From Bacillus sp. Marseille-P3661 (GTDB taxonomy: Bacteria; Bacillota; Bacilli; Bacillales; Bacillaceae_J), in the NCBI RefSeq assembly GCF_900240995.1, contig NZ_LT965957.1, positions 245,820 through 309,819 of the forward strand: 64,000 nt of DNA, given 5' to 3'. The position numbers and the translations under genes were made by a program. Of this stretch, positions 1-9,191 are shown in pieces. The first letter of the stretch is position 1; each line of letters opens with the position of its first letter. Under the pieces are notes generated by a model that was not told the origin of the DNA, did not search any database, and saw only the letters and a list, made by a program, of their open reading frames with translations.

Positions 1-201
1 GAGCTTGTAGTATTATCAATTACATCGGGTAGTGTTTTGTCAGTTTTGCTGTCTCCATTTATCTTACCTGTAATAGTGCTTAGTGCTGCTAATGGGTTGA
101 GCTTGTTTAAGAATGGCTTACGTTTCAATTTCGGGTATGCAATTGTTTTTTATATAATTGTCCAAACTTATTTACAAATTATGATTCACTTAAAAGTTTG
201 A
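1..201 (+). CDS. C-terminal fragment of an integral membrane protein
   Basis: An open frame runs from the first base to a TGA at 199-201, giving 66 residues. They are strongly hydrophobic (SVLSVLLSPFILPVIVLSAA and later YAIVFYIIVQTYLQI), consistent with the last two membrane helices of a transporter or permease. The start lies outside the window. A long hairpin follows at 218-267. I do not recognise the family from this fragment and assign no function. Confidence 0.6.
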   Translation, partial: ELVVLSITSGSVLSVLLSPFILPVIVLSAANGLSLFKNGLRFNFGYAIVFYIIVQTYLQIMIHLKV

Positions 202-217
202 ATACTTGAACTTATCC

Positions 218-267
218 AACACGAAATACATGGACCTTCTAGAAGAAAATCCATGTGTTTTCGTGTT
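218..267. terminator. Hairpin between convergent genes
   Basis: A 17-bp, almost perfect inverted repeat (arms beginning AACACGAAAT and ending TTTCGTGTT) lies between the membrane-protein fragment and the convergent PfpI gene. The T-rich stretch after it is short, so it is probably a two-way terminator rather than a textbook one. Confidence 0.6.
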
Positions 268-311
268 GATTTTATGCAATGTCAGTGTATGACCTTTATG
301 TTTAATGTAAG

Positions 312-824
312 TTATGTAAGTTTTGCTAGTAACTCACGAATAAAAGCAGGTTCGTCCTTTGGTGTACGTGAAGTTATTAGGTTTTCACTCACTACAACCT
401 CTTCATCTTTATAATTCGCACCAGCCAGTTTTACATCATCTCGAATTCCTATATAACAAGTAACAGATTTGTTTTTTAGAATATCTGCACTAATCATAAC
501 TTGTGGTCCGTGACAAATACCAGCTATGATCTTATTTTGCTCGTTTGCTTCCTTTACAAATTGTACGATGCTGTCATTAACTCGCAATGCCTCTGGTGCT
601 GAACCGCCTGGTATTACTACTGCATCATATTCATCCGCTTTAGCATCTGCAGCAGCTAGTTCCGCTGTATAAGATACTGTACCTTTTTTACCAGCACACT
701 GAATTCCTTTTTCTAAACCAATGATGGTTGTATCATAACCCGCTTCTTTCACTGCATCATACGGATTTTTCATTTCTGAATCTTCAAAGTTATTAGCTAA
801 AAGAAAAGCTACCTTTTTTGTCAT
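312..824 (-). CDS. DJ-1/PfpI family general stress protein
   Basis: A 170-residue single-domain protein of the DJ-1/PfpI glutamine-amidotransferase-like superfamily. The nucleophile-elbow motif GICHGPQ, with the conserved Cys followed by His, and the VIPGGSAPEALR segment are clear. Bacillus relatives such as YfkM and YraA are general stress proteins; some family members act as glyoxalases, deglycases or chaperones, and the activity here cannot be told from sequence. I chose the ATG at 824 because GGAGG ends 8 nt upstream of it; the longer in-frame start at 839 would lie on that ribosome site. It is monocistronic and diverges from the small gene at 1005. Confidence 0.88.
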   Translation of the reverse strand: MTKKVAFLLANNFEDSEMKNPYDAVKEAGYDTTIIGLEKGIQCAGKKGTVSYTAELAAADAKADEYDAVVIPGGSAPEALRVNDSIVQFVKEANEQNKIIAGICHGPQVMISADILKNKSVTCYIGIRDDVKLAGANYKDEEVVVSENLITSRTPKDEPAFIRELLAKLT

Positions 825-951
825 GCTTATTACCTCCAAATTAAATTAGTTATATTGAAACTATAATAGAAATGTCCCGTGTTTTTCAATCTTTTTGTCT
901 TGTAGCTAACATTGTCTATTTTTGCGCTTGCCCAGGAAATTAGGAAAAAAT

Positions 952-981
952 TTCACCTCACATAGAACATTACGTTATAAT
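952..981 (+). promoter_or_regulatory. Candidate sigma-A promoter
   Basis: TTCACC at 952-957 and a perfect TATAAT at 976-981, spaced 18 nt, lie 24 nt before the ATG at 1005. The -10 is strong and the -35 is poor. Confidence 0.45.
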
Positions 982-1004
982 AAAGCTAAAAAAGGGCGCT
1001 CACA

Positions 1005-1298
1005 ATGAATTCAAAAGATATAGAAAAAAAAATCATAGAAAATTATCAAACTGATGAAAAGATGATGATACTTGTATATGCTCAATGGTGTATAAATAAT
1101 GAACTTGATCCAGAAGAATTATATAATCGTGCATATCCACCTCAACAAGCTAATTCGGCATTAAGACAAGCGTTGGACGTGGTGGTCTCTAAAGAAGAGA
1201 GCGCCGAAATTCATGACGAAACATTACTTAATTTATTGTCGGTATTTGGTAACGACGACTTGGCTTTTGTAGTAATGGAAGAACTAGAAAAAAAATAG
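1005..1298 (+). CDS. Conserved hypothetical protein, 97 residues
   Basis: A small acidic soluble protein with no signal peptide or membrane helix. The ATG is preceded by AAAGGGCGC, a moderate ribosome site, and by a plausible TATAAT promoter. Its sequence (ending FGNDDLAFVVMEELEKK) resembles short uncharacterised proteins common in Bacillaceae. I cannot name a function. The gene stands alone between the PfpI gene and the mmsA end, and a terminator hairpin follows at 1336-1363. Confidence 0.75.
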   Translation: MNSKDIEKKIIENYQTDEKMMILVYAQWCINNELDPEELYNRAYPPQQANSALRQALDVVVSKEESAEIHDETLLNLLSVFGNDDLAFVVMEELEKK

Positions 1299-1335
1299 TA
1301 AGATATAATGGATATTGCCACATTAAACAACAAAA

Positions 1336-1363
1336 CCGACCAAAACGAGGACTGTTTGGTCGG
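1336..1363. terminator. Terminator hairpin between convergent genes
   Basis: The stem CCGACCAAAAC / GTTTGGTCGG with a 7-nt loop lies between the 97-residue gene (+) and mmsA (-). The stem sequence is nearly the same as the terminator at 11564-11596. Confidence 0.75.
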
Positions 1364-1402
1364 TGGTATTAGTTTAATATTGCTGACGTCTATCAAGATT
1401 TT

Positions 1403-2863
1403 TTACCATCTGGAGGTTATCATTTTCTTCCTTGTATAAAATTCAACTCCATCTTGGCCATTGGCATGAAGATCGCCGTAGAAAGAATTTTTCCACCCAG
1501 AAAATGGAAAGAACGCCATTGGTGCTGGTACACCTACATTTACTCCTAACATACCTGCATCAATTTCTTCTCTAAACTTCCTTACGTGCCCTCCATCTTT
1601 GGTGTAAATGCATGCTCCATTAGCAAAAGCTGATTTATTCGTAAGCTGAATGGCTTCATCTAAATCACTTACTCTGACAATATTTAAAACAGGAGCGAAT
1701 ATTTCATCCTTCCATATTTTCATTTCTGTTGTCACATGGTCAAAAATAGTAGGCCCTACAAAAAATCCTTTATTAGAAACTACTGCATCTTTTCGTCCAT
1801 CTCTTACTAATGCTGCCCCTTCATCTATACCTGATTCAATATATTGGATTGTTCTTGTTTTATGCGCTTTATTTATAACTGGTCCTAAAAATACACCATC
1901 ATCCAATCCATTACCAATTTGTAGCTCGTTGGATGCTTTTATTAATTTTTCAGTTAATTCCGCTGCAATGTCACCCACAGCAACTACTACTGAACATGCC
2001 ATGCATCTTTCTCCAGCTGACCCAAATGCTGAACTAATAATTTGGCTAACTGCAGTTTCTAAATCTGCATCCGGCATAACAATTGAGTGATTCTTCGCAC
2101 CAGCTAAAGCTTGAACTCTTTTTCCATATGAAGTCGCAGTTTTATAAACGTACTCTGCTACCGGTTGGGAGCCAACAAATGAGATCGCTTTTATACCTGG
2201 ATGTTCAAGTAATCCATTCACAACATCTCTAGCTCCATGTACAATATTTAATACACCATTAGGCAATCCTGCCTCTTGAAAGAGTTCTGCTAGTCTATTC
2301 GCCAGTAAAGGTGTTCGTTCTGAAGGTTTTAAGACAAATGTATTTCCACATACAATTGCTAATGGAAACATCCAGCAAGGCACCATCATAGGAAAATTAA
2401 ATGGTGTAATACCCCCGACCACACCAATCGGATAGCGGTACATGCCAGACTCCATATTTTCAGCTATATCTGGTAATTGTTTTCCCATCATCAATGTAGG
2501 AGCTCCAGCTGCAAACTCAACACACTCGATCCCACGAAGAACTTCTCCATAGGCTTCATTTATACTTTTTCCGTTTTCCTTCGTAATTAGGGCCGCAAGT
2601 TCATTTTGATGTTCAACTAATAATTGTTGATATTTAAATAAAATTCTCGCCCTTTTAGGAACCGGAGTTTTACTCCAAGTAGGAAAAGCTTTCTCTGCAG
2701 CTTTAATAGCCACATTTAAATCCTCAATATTTGAGTATGGAACAGCGCACAGTGGCTCCTCTGTTGCCGGGTTTCTAACAATCTCCTCTTCCCTAGATAA
2801 GGGAGATACCCATTCACCATTTATAAAGTTTTTTAATTGGATTACGTCAGTTTTATTCACCAT
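1403..2863 (-). CDS. mmsA: CoA-acylating methylmalonate-semialdehyde dehydrogenase
   Basis: A 486-residue aldehyde dehydrogenase of the MmsA/IolA type, which oxidises methylmalonate or malonate semialdehyde to propionyl- or acetyl-CoA with NAD+ and CoA. The catalytic Cys lies in GERCMAC (about residue 287). The usual general-base motif ELGGK is replaced by AGAKNH, which is typical of this CoA-dependent subgroup. The ATG at 2863 follows GGAGGAGAAAT; the in-frame start at 2905 lacks a ribosome site. It is the last gene of the TAXI-TRAP unit, 46 nt after the permease gene, so it probably handles a C3/C4 semialdehyde or other aldehyde made from the imported substrate. The iol and valine genes that often accompany this enzyme are absent, so the physiological aldehyde is uncertain. 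Confidence 0.9.
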   Translation of the reverse strand: MVNKTDVIQLKNFINGEWVSPLSREEEIVRNPATEEPLCAVPYSNIEDLNVAIKAAEKAFPTWSKTPVPKRARILFKYQQLLVEHQNELAALITKENGKSINEAYGEVLRGIECVEFAAGAPTLMMGKQLPDIAENMESGMYRYPIGVVGGITPFNFPMMVPCWMFPLAIVCGNTFVLKPSERTPLLANRLAELFQEAGLPNGVLNIVHGARDVVNGLLEHPGIKAISFVGSQPVAEYVYKTATSYGKRVQALAGAKNHSIVMPDADLETAVSQIISSAFGSAGERCMACSVVVAVGDIAAELTEKLIKASNELQIGNGLDDGVFLGPVINKAHKTRTIQYIESGIDEGAALVRDGRKDAVVSNKGFFVGPTIFDHVTTEMKIWKDEIFAPVLNIVRVSDLDEAIQLTNKSAFANGACIYTKDGGHVRKFREEIDAGMLGVNVGVPAPMAFFPFSGWKNSFYGDLHANGQDGVEFYTRKKMITSRW

Positions 2864-2909
2864 ATTTCTCCTCCAAATGATGGGATACATGATCCCCATT
2901 ATCAATACT

Positions 2910-4883
2910 TTAATCTGTTAAACTTAAATTTGGATTGTTTAAATCTTCCCCATCTTTACCTTTATTTTTATTAAGTCTCCACTCAAGCATTAAAAAAACT
3001 ACGGTAAGCACAAGTGCAATAGTATTGAGCAACCAACTTAATGAAAATGCGCTAATTGGAATCATTAAGCAAATGCCTAGTATGCCAACAATAAATCGTT
3101 TGATCATACTTATCGCACTAAAAATATATCCTTCCACTGCAAATGCTAATAATATACAAGCAATAATCGCAGTAATAATAGTAATTGCTACATTCGTTAC
3201 TGAATTTCCGTCCACTACTTTTAATAGCAATGACGGTGAATATACAAACATAAAAGGAATCAAATATGCTACCAAGCCCAATCTCATTGCTTGGAAACCT
3301 ATCTTATGCGGACTCTCTTTCGCAATTGGCGCGGCAGCAAAACATGCAAGCGCAACAGGAGGTGTAAAATTTGAAATGATAGAAAAATAGAAAACAAATA
3401 GATGTGCTGCGATTGGCTCTACTCCATGTTCGACAATTGCCGGCGCGACTAAAACAGCCACTAATGTATATGCAGCGACTGAAGGCATTCCCATCCCCAA
3501 TATAACCGAAACAATTGCGGATACAACTAGCAAAATAAAAAGGCCGTTCTGAGCAACTTCACTCAACATCATTGCAAGATTAAAGCCAAGTCCAGTTATT
3601 CCTGTAATCCCGACAACAAGCCCAGCTGCAGCAAGAACCACACCAATATCTATTAATGTTTTACCTGTATCGAGAAAAACATTATAAATATTTTTTAATA
3701 CTTTCGTTCTAACATCACGCTGAATTAATAAAAACACTAATCCAAAAAGAGACGCATAAAGTCCGGAAATGGAAGGTGTGTAGCCTTTAAAGAATAGAGT
3801 GTAAATTAAAACTACAAATGCTGGAATAATCACCCAACCAGTACGAAACACTTTTCGCATTGAAGGAAGTTCACTTGCAGACATTCTACGTGTATTACTT
3901 CTTGCTGCGATTAAATCAACCTGAGCAAATGTACAAATATAATAAAGAACAGCTGGAACTAAGGCCGCCAAGGCAACTTCCGAATATGGAATACCTAAAG
4001 TTTCTGCAATAATAAATGCGGCTATGCCCATTACTGGCGGCATAATTTGACCACCTGTTGATGCAACAGCTTCTACTGCACCCGCTTGCGCTGACGTATA
4101 GCCGTTTTTTTTCATTAAAGGAATTGTTACATTACCTGTTAACATTACATTTGTTACTGGTCCACCGGTTATCGTTCCTACCAAACTAGAACCTAGAACA
4201 GATGCTTTTGCCGGACCACCTCTAAATCTACCAAAAGCAGCCAAAGCAAAGTTATTTAATATATCACCACCGCCAAATCTTAGTAAAATTTGACCAAATA
4301 ATATAAACGATAAAGCAATAGTTGAGGCAATAGCTAATAAATTAAATAGGCTATTGGGATCGAGATATAAGTAGTTAAACAATTGACTTAATGATGTCTC
4401 ACTACCTTTAAGAACTCCTGGAAAAGAAGGAGCAAAAAATCCATATAACATAAATGCCAAAACAACAATCATTAGAGCTAGTCCTACCGTTCTCCGAATC
4501 GCTTCCATTACAAGCAAGATTGCAATTACACTCAGGATGATTCTTTCTGTTGTAACATATCCAAATGTTAGTATAATATCTGGATAATAGATAACTACAT
4601 AAAAGCCGACGATCAATCCTAGAACAGCCATAATCATGTCATACCAAGGGATTCTATCTTTTACAGCGTTTTTACCTGCTGGTACTCCTATAAAGACAGC
4701 TGATAGCAATAACGCTAAAAAGAAACCAACATATTGCTCTTTGTATAAAGTAATTCGTAAATATTGGTGAATTCCCAGTATATACAAAATACCAGATACC
4801 GGTATTAAGAAAAGGACCGCCTGCCAGAAAAAACTGGCAGGACGGCTATTGAAAGTTCGAAAGCGTAATTCCTGATTATCCAT
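2910..4883 (-). CDS. TRAP transporter fused permease (4TM/12TM DctQM)
   Basis: A 657-residue, highly hydrophobic protein with the small (DctQ, N-terminal 4 TM) and large (DctM, 12 TM) membrane subunits fused, the form used with TAXI-type binding proteins. The conserved DctM segments [34 protein letters not shown] and [20 protein letters not shown] are present. TRAP carriers take up organic acids with a sodium gradient. The start follows GGAGGG. It lies 43 nt downstream of the TAXI binding-protein gene, making a complete transporter. The substrate cannot be read from sequence, but the setting suggests a carboxylate fed to the mmsA and grd-like enzymes. Confidence 0.92.
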   Translation of the reverse strand: MDNQELRFRTFNSRPASFFWQAVLFLIPVSGILYILGIHQYLRITLYKEQYVGFFLALLLSAVFIGVPAGKNAVKDRIPWYDMIMAVLGLIVGFYVVIYYPDIILTFGYVTTERIILSVIAILLVMEAIRRTVGLALMIVVLAFMLYGFFAPSFPGVLKGSETSLSQLFNYLYLDPNSLFNLLAIASTIALSFILFGQILLRFGGGDILNNFALAAFGRFRGGPAKASVLGSSLVGTITGGPVTNVMLTGNVTIPLMKKNGYTSAQAGAVEAVASTGGQIMPPVMGIAAFIIAETLGIPYSEVALAALVPAVLYYICTFAQVDLIAARSNTRRMSASELPSMRKVFRTGWVIIPAFVVLIYTLFFKGYTPSISGLYASLFGLVFLLIQRDVRTKVLKNIYNVFLDTGKTLIDIGVVLAAAGLVVGITGITGLGFNLAMMLSEVAQNGLFILLVVSAIVSVILGMGMPSVAAYTLVAVLVAPAIVEHGVEPIAAHLFVFYFSIISNFTPPVALACFAAAPIAKESPHKIGFQAMRLGLVAYLIPFMFVYSPSLLLKVVDGNSVTNVAITIITAIIACILLAFAVEGYIFSAISMIKRFIVGILGICLMIPISAFSLSWLLNTIALVLTVVFLMLEWRLNKNKGKDGEDLNNPNLSLTD

Positions 4884-4926
4884 AAAATCCCTCCGCTTCT
4901 AACAACTCAACTCTGTTTAGAAAACG

Positions 4927-6066
4927 TTACTTTGTTAGCTCCATTAATTCTTGTTGAATTTTTTCAGTCTCATCATTCCAGAGTCCTTGTTCTTTAAAAA
5001 ACTTAATTACTCCTGGATGGTAAGGTACACTTGGCTTTGGATCAAACATGAGCTCTGGAGTCCATGACTCTAACCAACTAAAGATTGGGTGAAGTTCTTC
5101 ATAATGTTCCCATAGTGCTTTTACCATATTATACGCTGCATCTTCAGATAACTCCGCTGATACTGCTAACATTAATGGATACTGTCCCCCTATTGTATCT
5201 TCTTTTAAGTAACCTTCATTAAGGACTTTTAACTCCGCACCTGCTACTCGTGAAGATAGCTCTTTTAATACATCTTCAGAAACAGTATTTACTTGATCTG
5301 GTGAAAGATTATCGATAAAGTCTAATGGTTTTAGTCCAACGGCATTATCGGCTTCTACAACTAAAGCCGTTGTAGGACCAAGTCCAAACGCTGCATCCAC
5401 ACGACCATCACGAAGTGCCTCAATGCCCGCAGCTGCACTTGGTACAGGAACTTTTACTACATCATCCCAACTTAGTCCATTCATGACTAAGAGAGATTCA
5501 ACTATATTACTTACAACAAGGTTACCGGCATAATCAGATGCAACTTTTTTCCCTTTTAAGTCTGCAACAGTTTCAATTCCTGAATCTGCTTTTACTACCG
5601 CACCAATAGTTGTTGTATAGTTACCACGCACTAATGTACGAAGATTTTTATTAGCTTGGAAACCATTTTCTCCTTTTAATGCCCAAACAGCTTCTCCATA
5701 AGAGATAAAGCCCATGTCAATTTCACCACTATTTAACATAGGCATCCACGCAGCTGGACCTGCAAACGGCTTTACTGATACATTCATGTCAGAATTAGAG
5801 CTAACAACACTAGCTATACCTGTAGTAACAGTATTAAATGCCGAACCATTCGGACTTGTACCAATACTTAGAGTAGTGGTTTCACCTTTAGAATCTTCTT
5901 TTGGAGCCGAATCATTGTTGGTAGCAGATTCAGAAGAATTAGTAGAATTAGAAGAACCATTATTAGATGTTGAAGAATTTTGACTGGTCGAACTACATGC
6001 AGTCATTATCGCAAAAATAAGCATTATAACCATTACTTTTCCTATAATTTTATTAAAATTATGCAT
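4927..6066 (-). CDS. TAXI family TRAP substrate-binding lipoprotein
   Basis: A 379-residue extracytoplasmic binding protein. The N-terminus is a lipoprotein signal peptide (positive start, hydrophobic stretch, lipobox IMTAC with lipid Cys24), followed by a Ser/Asn-rich linker of about 35 residues. The mature domain has TAXI features: the early TTLSIGTSPNGSAFNTVTTG segment and DLKGKKVASDYAGNLVV. The ATG follows GGAGGAG. It is the first gene of the TAXI-TRAP-mmsA unit. A perfect cre match lies 122 nt upstream, so carbon catabolite control by CcpA is likely. Confidence 0.92.
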   Translation of the reverse strand: MHNFNKIIGKVMVIMLIFAIMTACSSTSQNSSTSNNGSSNSTNSSESATNNDSAPKEDSKGETTTLSIGTSPNGSAFNTVTTGIASVVSSNSDMNVSVKPFAGPAAWMPMLNSGEIDMGFISYGEAVWALKGENGFQANKNLRTLVRGNYTTTIGAVVKADSGIETVADLKGKKVASDYAGNLVVSNIVESLLVMNGLSWDDVVKVPVPSAAAGIEALRDGRVDAAFGLGPTTALVVEADNAVGLKPLDFIDNLSPDQVNTVSEDVLKELSSRVAGAELKVLNEGYLKEDTIGGQYPLMLAVSAELSEDAAYNMVKALWEHYEELHPIFSWLESWTPELMFDPKPSVPYHPGVIKFFKEQGLWNDETEKIQQELMELTK

Positions 6067-6187
6067 TTAATCTCCTCCTATTTTTAACGTATTTAAACTA
6101 CTTCCTACAATTTTTATTTATAATTCAATTAATAAATATGTAAGTCACCTCCTAATAGAATAATAAGATTGGGGTGGATCCTTATCT

Positions 6188-6202
6188 AGTTAGCGCTTTC
6201 AT
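6188..6202 (-). promoter_or_regulatory. CcpA cre site upstream of the TAXI-TRAP operon
   Basis: Read on the minus strand, ATGAAAGCGCTAACT matches the cre consensus WTGNAANCGNWNNCW at every position. It lies in the 285-bp gap between the Rieske gene and the TAXI gene, where a promoter for the transporter genes would be expected. The rest of the gap is AT-rich with no evident gene. Confidence 0.65.
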
Positions 6203-6351
6203 TTGTTTTCGTCTTTTCTATTGGCTAGCGCATTTTTTGGAATATTCTAACTTCATTTAAATTTAACACATACCTATTACTTAAACCAATCGATGTTATC
6301 TATATTATTTATTTGTTTTGTCGATAAACAACATATTAATAGTATTATTTG

Positions 6352-6705
6352 CTATTTTAATAGGAGGCAGATATCTTCACCATCTACTTCGACAGGATAG
6401 CCTCTAAGTTTTACATCGGGTTCAGCAAGGTGTTGACCCGTTTCAAGATTAAATTCCCAACCATGCCATGGACAACGAATAATTTGATCATCATTTCCAT
6501 ACTTATACTCATATACCATGGAAGGTAGACGTGTACCTGTAATTCTTCCTTTACAAATAGGTGCAGCCGCATGAGGACAGAAGTTTCGCCAAGCAAAATA
6601 TTCTCCATTTACGTGAAAAATACCTATTTCCATCCCTTTAACCTCAACTATAATACGTCCATTTTTTTTAATTTCAGAAACCTTAGCGACTGGATACTTC
6701 GTCAT
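6352..6705 (-). CDS. Rieske [2Fe-2S] ferredoxin
   Basis: A 117-residue protein consisting of one Rieske domain. The cluster ligands are visible as FCPHAAAPIC (Cys-x-His) and RCPWHGWEF (Cys-x-x-His). There is no catalytic non-haem iron domain, so it resembles a NirD- or BphF-like electron carrier rather than an oxygenase. Its ATG, preceded by GGGAGGAGACACC, overlaps the end of the amidohydrolase gene by 23 nt, implying translational coupling. No oxygenase alpha subunit or reductase lies nearby, so its partner is unknown; electron delivery to the GrdEB-like proteins or a redox role with the amidohydrolase are both speculation. Confidence 0.9.
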   Translation of the reverse strand: MTKYPVAKVSEIKKNGRIIVEVKGMEIGIFHVNGEYFAWRNFCPHAAAPICKGRITGTRLPSMVYEYKYGNDDQIIRCPWHGWEFNLETGQHLAEPDVKLRGYPVEVDGEDICLLLK

Positions 6706-7807
6706 TTGGTGTCTCCTCCCCGCTATTTATAACCTTCTCATCAAAAAAACCATACAAATCATTAGCATTTTTCCATAGCAGTTTTTCTTTCATATCTTTT
6801 GGGAACGGGGCAAATACCATATTTGGATTATCAAAATCCCAATGTGGATAATCGGAAGAATACATAGCTATATCATCTGCTCCACACATTCTATATAATT
6901 CTACGATGTCCCTCGGATTGTGAGACTCTTCAATTGGTTGCGTTGTCAAACGAATATGTTCTTTTATATATTCAGATGGGAATTTTTTCAACCAAGGTAC
7001 TTGATCGCGTAATGCTTTATGATTTTTATCCATTCTCCACATTAAATGAGGAAGCCAAGCTACCCCACCTTCAATAGCTACGAATTTTAATGTAGGGAAT
7101 TTTTCAAAGACACCTTCACATACCAAACTATTAACATGTGCCATATAATTAATGGGCAACATATTATGATATTCTACATATCTAGTAGGATACCCGGCTG
7201 GTGTAGGTGGTCCTGCAATACCAAGTCCTTCGGTCCCCGGATGAATAGCAACGGGTAACCCATGACGTTCTGCCGCTTCATAAATCGGATGATAAAATCT
7301 TTGTCCGTATGGAATTCTAGCAGCGCTACACATAATAACTTGAACAATGTCAGGATGCCCTCCCACACGGTCAATTTCCTTTGCTGCAGCAATAGGATCC
7401 GAATTATTAATCAATAATGAACCTTTAAATCTTGAATCAAAAGGTAACCATTTTTCAATAAGCAAATCATTGTACGCACTTGCAACAGCATTCCCAAAGT
7501 CCGGATCAATGTATATAGAAATCCCATTTAAATTTGCTGAAGTTAATATACCAATATCGATGCCATATCTATCAAAATGATCTTTCAATAAATATTCTGG
7601 ATCACTTGCAGGCGCACCACCATTCTCTGGTGCAGCATCTTTTCTTAAAACGCCAACAGGACTCCACCATGTATTCGGGATATTAATACCACTACCAATA
7701 TCCAGCCATTGTTGATGCCAAGCCTTTGGTAAGTATGGTAAAAGCTCTTCTCGGCTAACAAGCGCATTATGAACATCCGTATCAATTATTCGTGGTTTAT
7801 TCATCAT
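6683..7807 (-). CDS. Amidohydrolase-2 (ACMSD-like) family metal-dependent hydrolase or decarboxylase
   Basis: A 374-residue TIM-barrel protein of the amidohydrolase-2 group, which contains 2-amino-3-carboxymuconate-semialdehyde decarboxylase, gamma-resorcylate decarboxylase and related enzymes. Likely metal ligands are in IIDTDVHN near the N-terminus, AIHPGTEG in the middle and the Asp of YSSDYPHWD near the C-terminus. The first motif is DxH rather than the HxH of true ACMSD, as in many uncharacterised relatives. Two adjacent ATGs follow GGAGGAG; I use the first. The gene lies 52 nt after the grdB-like gene and overlaps the Rieske gene. A non-oxidative decarboxylation or hydrolysis step for the same substrate is the natural inference. 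Confidence 0.85.
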   Translation of the reverse strand: MMNKPRIIDTDVHNALVSREELLPYLPKAWHQQWLDIGSGINIPNTWWSPVGVLRKDAAPENGGAPASDPEYLLKDHFDRYGIDIGILTSANLNGISIYIDPDFGNAVASAYNDLLIEKWLPFDSRFKGSLLINNSDPIAAAKEIDRVGGHPDIVQVIMCSAARIPYGQRFYHPIYEAAERHGLPVAIHPGTEGLGIAGPPTPAGYPTRYVEYHNMLPINYMAHVNSLVCEGVFEKFPTLKFVAIEGGVAWLPHLMWRMDKNHKALRDQVPWLKKFPSEYIKEHIRLTTQPIEESHNPRDIVELYRMCGADDIAMYSSDYPHWDFDNPNMVFAPFPKDMKEKLLWKNANDLYGFFDEKVINSGEETPNDEVSSR

Positions 7808-7859
7808 TACACTCCTCCTAAGGTTTGCTAATAGATTTAAAGTATTTGTGCTCTTCCTT

Positions 7860-9170
7860 TTAGGTCATAACCTCTAATATTGTTGGTTTATCTACTTCTG
7901 TTTTTAAAGCTTGTATAGCCTTATTAATAAGTTCCATACGTAAATTAGATTCTTCTTTGATAGTTATATTTGGGTTTCCTGTTGGATAAAGGACACTACT
8001 CGAAGGAACAATACGATTGGCTCCTAATGCCATAGCAACGTTTATCATAGTACAAATATGTGCAACAGGTATTGATTCCCGTTCTAACTCTTTAGCCATC
8101 ACTGCACCGCAGCGAGTACTAGTACCTCAGGTTGAGGTTAGAATTACTGCATCTACTCCATCTTTTTTAATAATGGCCGCAATTTCTTTTCCAAATGTTG
8201 CAGCATCCTCGATAGCTGTTGCCACCCCTGCTGTAGAATAAATATATGGGTGTAGCTTTAATTCTCCAGACTTTTCTTTTTTTCTTAAAACATCTAATGG
8301 TACAAGCCGATTAGGATCTTCTATAACATAGCGGTTATCATATCCAAAATGTCTAATTTCAACTAAATCGCTTGTCAATTCATCTAACCCGTCCACATTA
8401 ATTCTGCACCATCGTTTAGATCTTCCTGACGGCATACCTTCGGGGTTTCCTTTAAGCACCAACCCTCCATCAGTCACTAATGCTATTCGGAAATCTTGTT
8501 TATTTAGTGAACTTGCCGGTTTCACAGTTTCATAGCTTATCATCGATACTTCACTATGATATTTTTCGCCTCTGAACTTAGCGAGTGCCATATTAATTGC
8601 TCGTTCAGCTGCATTTTCTTTACAAACTATATTATCTTTTAAACCTTTTGAATATAATTTCTCTTGATCCGACTTTTCTAATGTATGGCCCCTTCCTAAC
8701 TTAAGTAGTATTCTGCCCATTTCAGGCAAATCATTTTTCATATTTGCAGCTGTTTTTCCTGTTTTTAAGATATTAATATCTTTTCGAAACGTATTAAGTA
8801 CTGGACTTTCCGGTGCTAATCCAGTAATTACAGGTATTCCTAAATTTTCTTGAACAGCTTGGCAAACTGCAGAACAAGCTTCACTATACCTTCCAGCCGC
8901 AAATGCAGGTCCTGCAATAAGAGCTTCTGGCTCGTATTCCCTTATTAGTTCTAGAATAGAGTTTAGTGCACTTGAATTTTCAACGTAATAATTATCACCA
9001 CAAACAACTGTTCCTATCACTTCAATGTTTCCATTTGAAGTAGATTCTAGTAATCTACCTGGTCCAACACTACCATCTATTTTAAAAGGAGCTAAGCCAG
9101 CATGTTCTTCTCCGCCTTTACCAGCAAAAAATTGGTTAATATAATGTACTACTTTTAATGCTTGGGTCAT
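7860..9170 (-). CDS. GrdB-like selenoprotein, glycine/sarcosine/betaine reductase component B family (in-frame UGA)
   Basis: I read this as one 436-residue protein with selenocysteine at codon 348. The TGA at 8127-8129 is followed without any other stop by a frame that continues the family sequence: ILTST-U-GTSTRCGAVMAKELERE, the GrdB active-site segment. The N-terminus (KVVHYINQFFAGKGGEEHAG, SVGPGRLLE) and the total length fit clostridial GrdB, whose Sec is at about residue 350. A stem CGCUGC / GCAGUG with a GGU loop begins 12 nt after the UGA. In Clostridia this subunit reduces an N-substituted glycine with loss of the amine, passing carboxymethyl-Se to GrdA. GrdA and GrdC/D are absent here. 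It follows the GrdE-like gene by 21 nt. Sec insertion depends on selABCD elsewhere in the genome; without them this would be a broken gene. Confidence 0.88.
8100..8114 (-). promoter_or_regulatory. Candidate bacterial SECIS hairpin in the grdB-like mRNA
   Basis: Downstream of the UGA, six paired bases CGCUGC / GCAGUG (one G-U) close a GGU triloop; the pair U-A at 8115/8099 extends the stem. The loop starts 18 nt after the UGA, within the 16-37 nt spacing and G-rich loop rules known for bacterial SECIS elements. Confidence 0.75.
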
Positions 9171-9191
9171 AATATCCCTCCTTTACCAGTA

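Noticed and set aside
7860..8102. Separate 80-residue gene downstream of the GrdB-like frame
   Set aside because: It is in the same frame as the preceding GrdB-like sequence, with only a TGA between them, has no ribosome site of its own and completes the GrdB family length. It is the C-terminal part of the selenoprotein.
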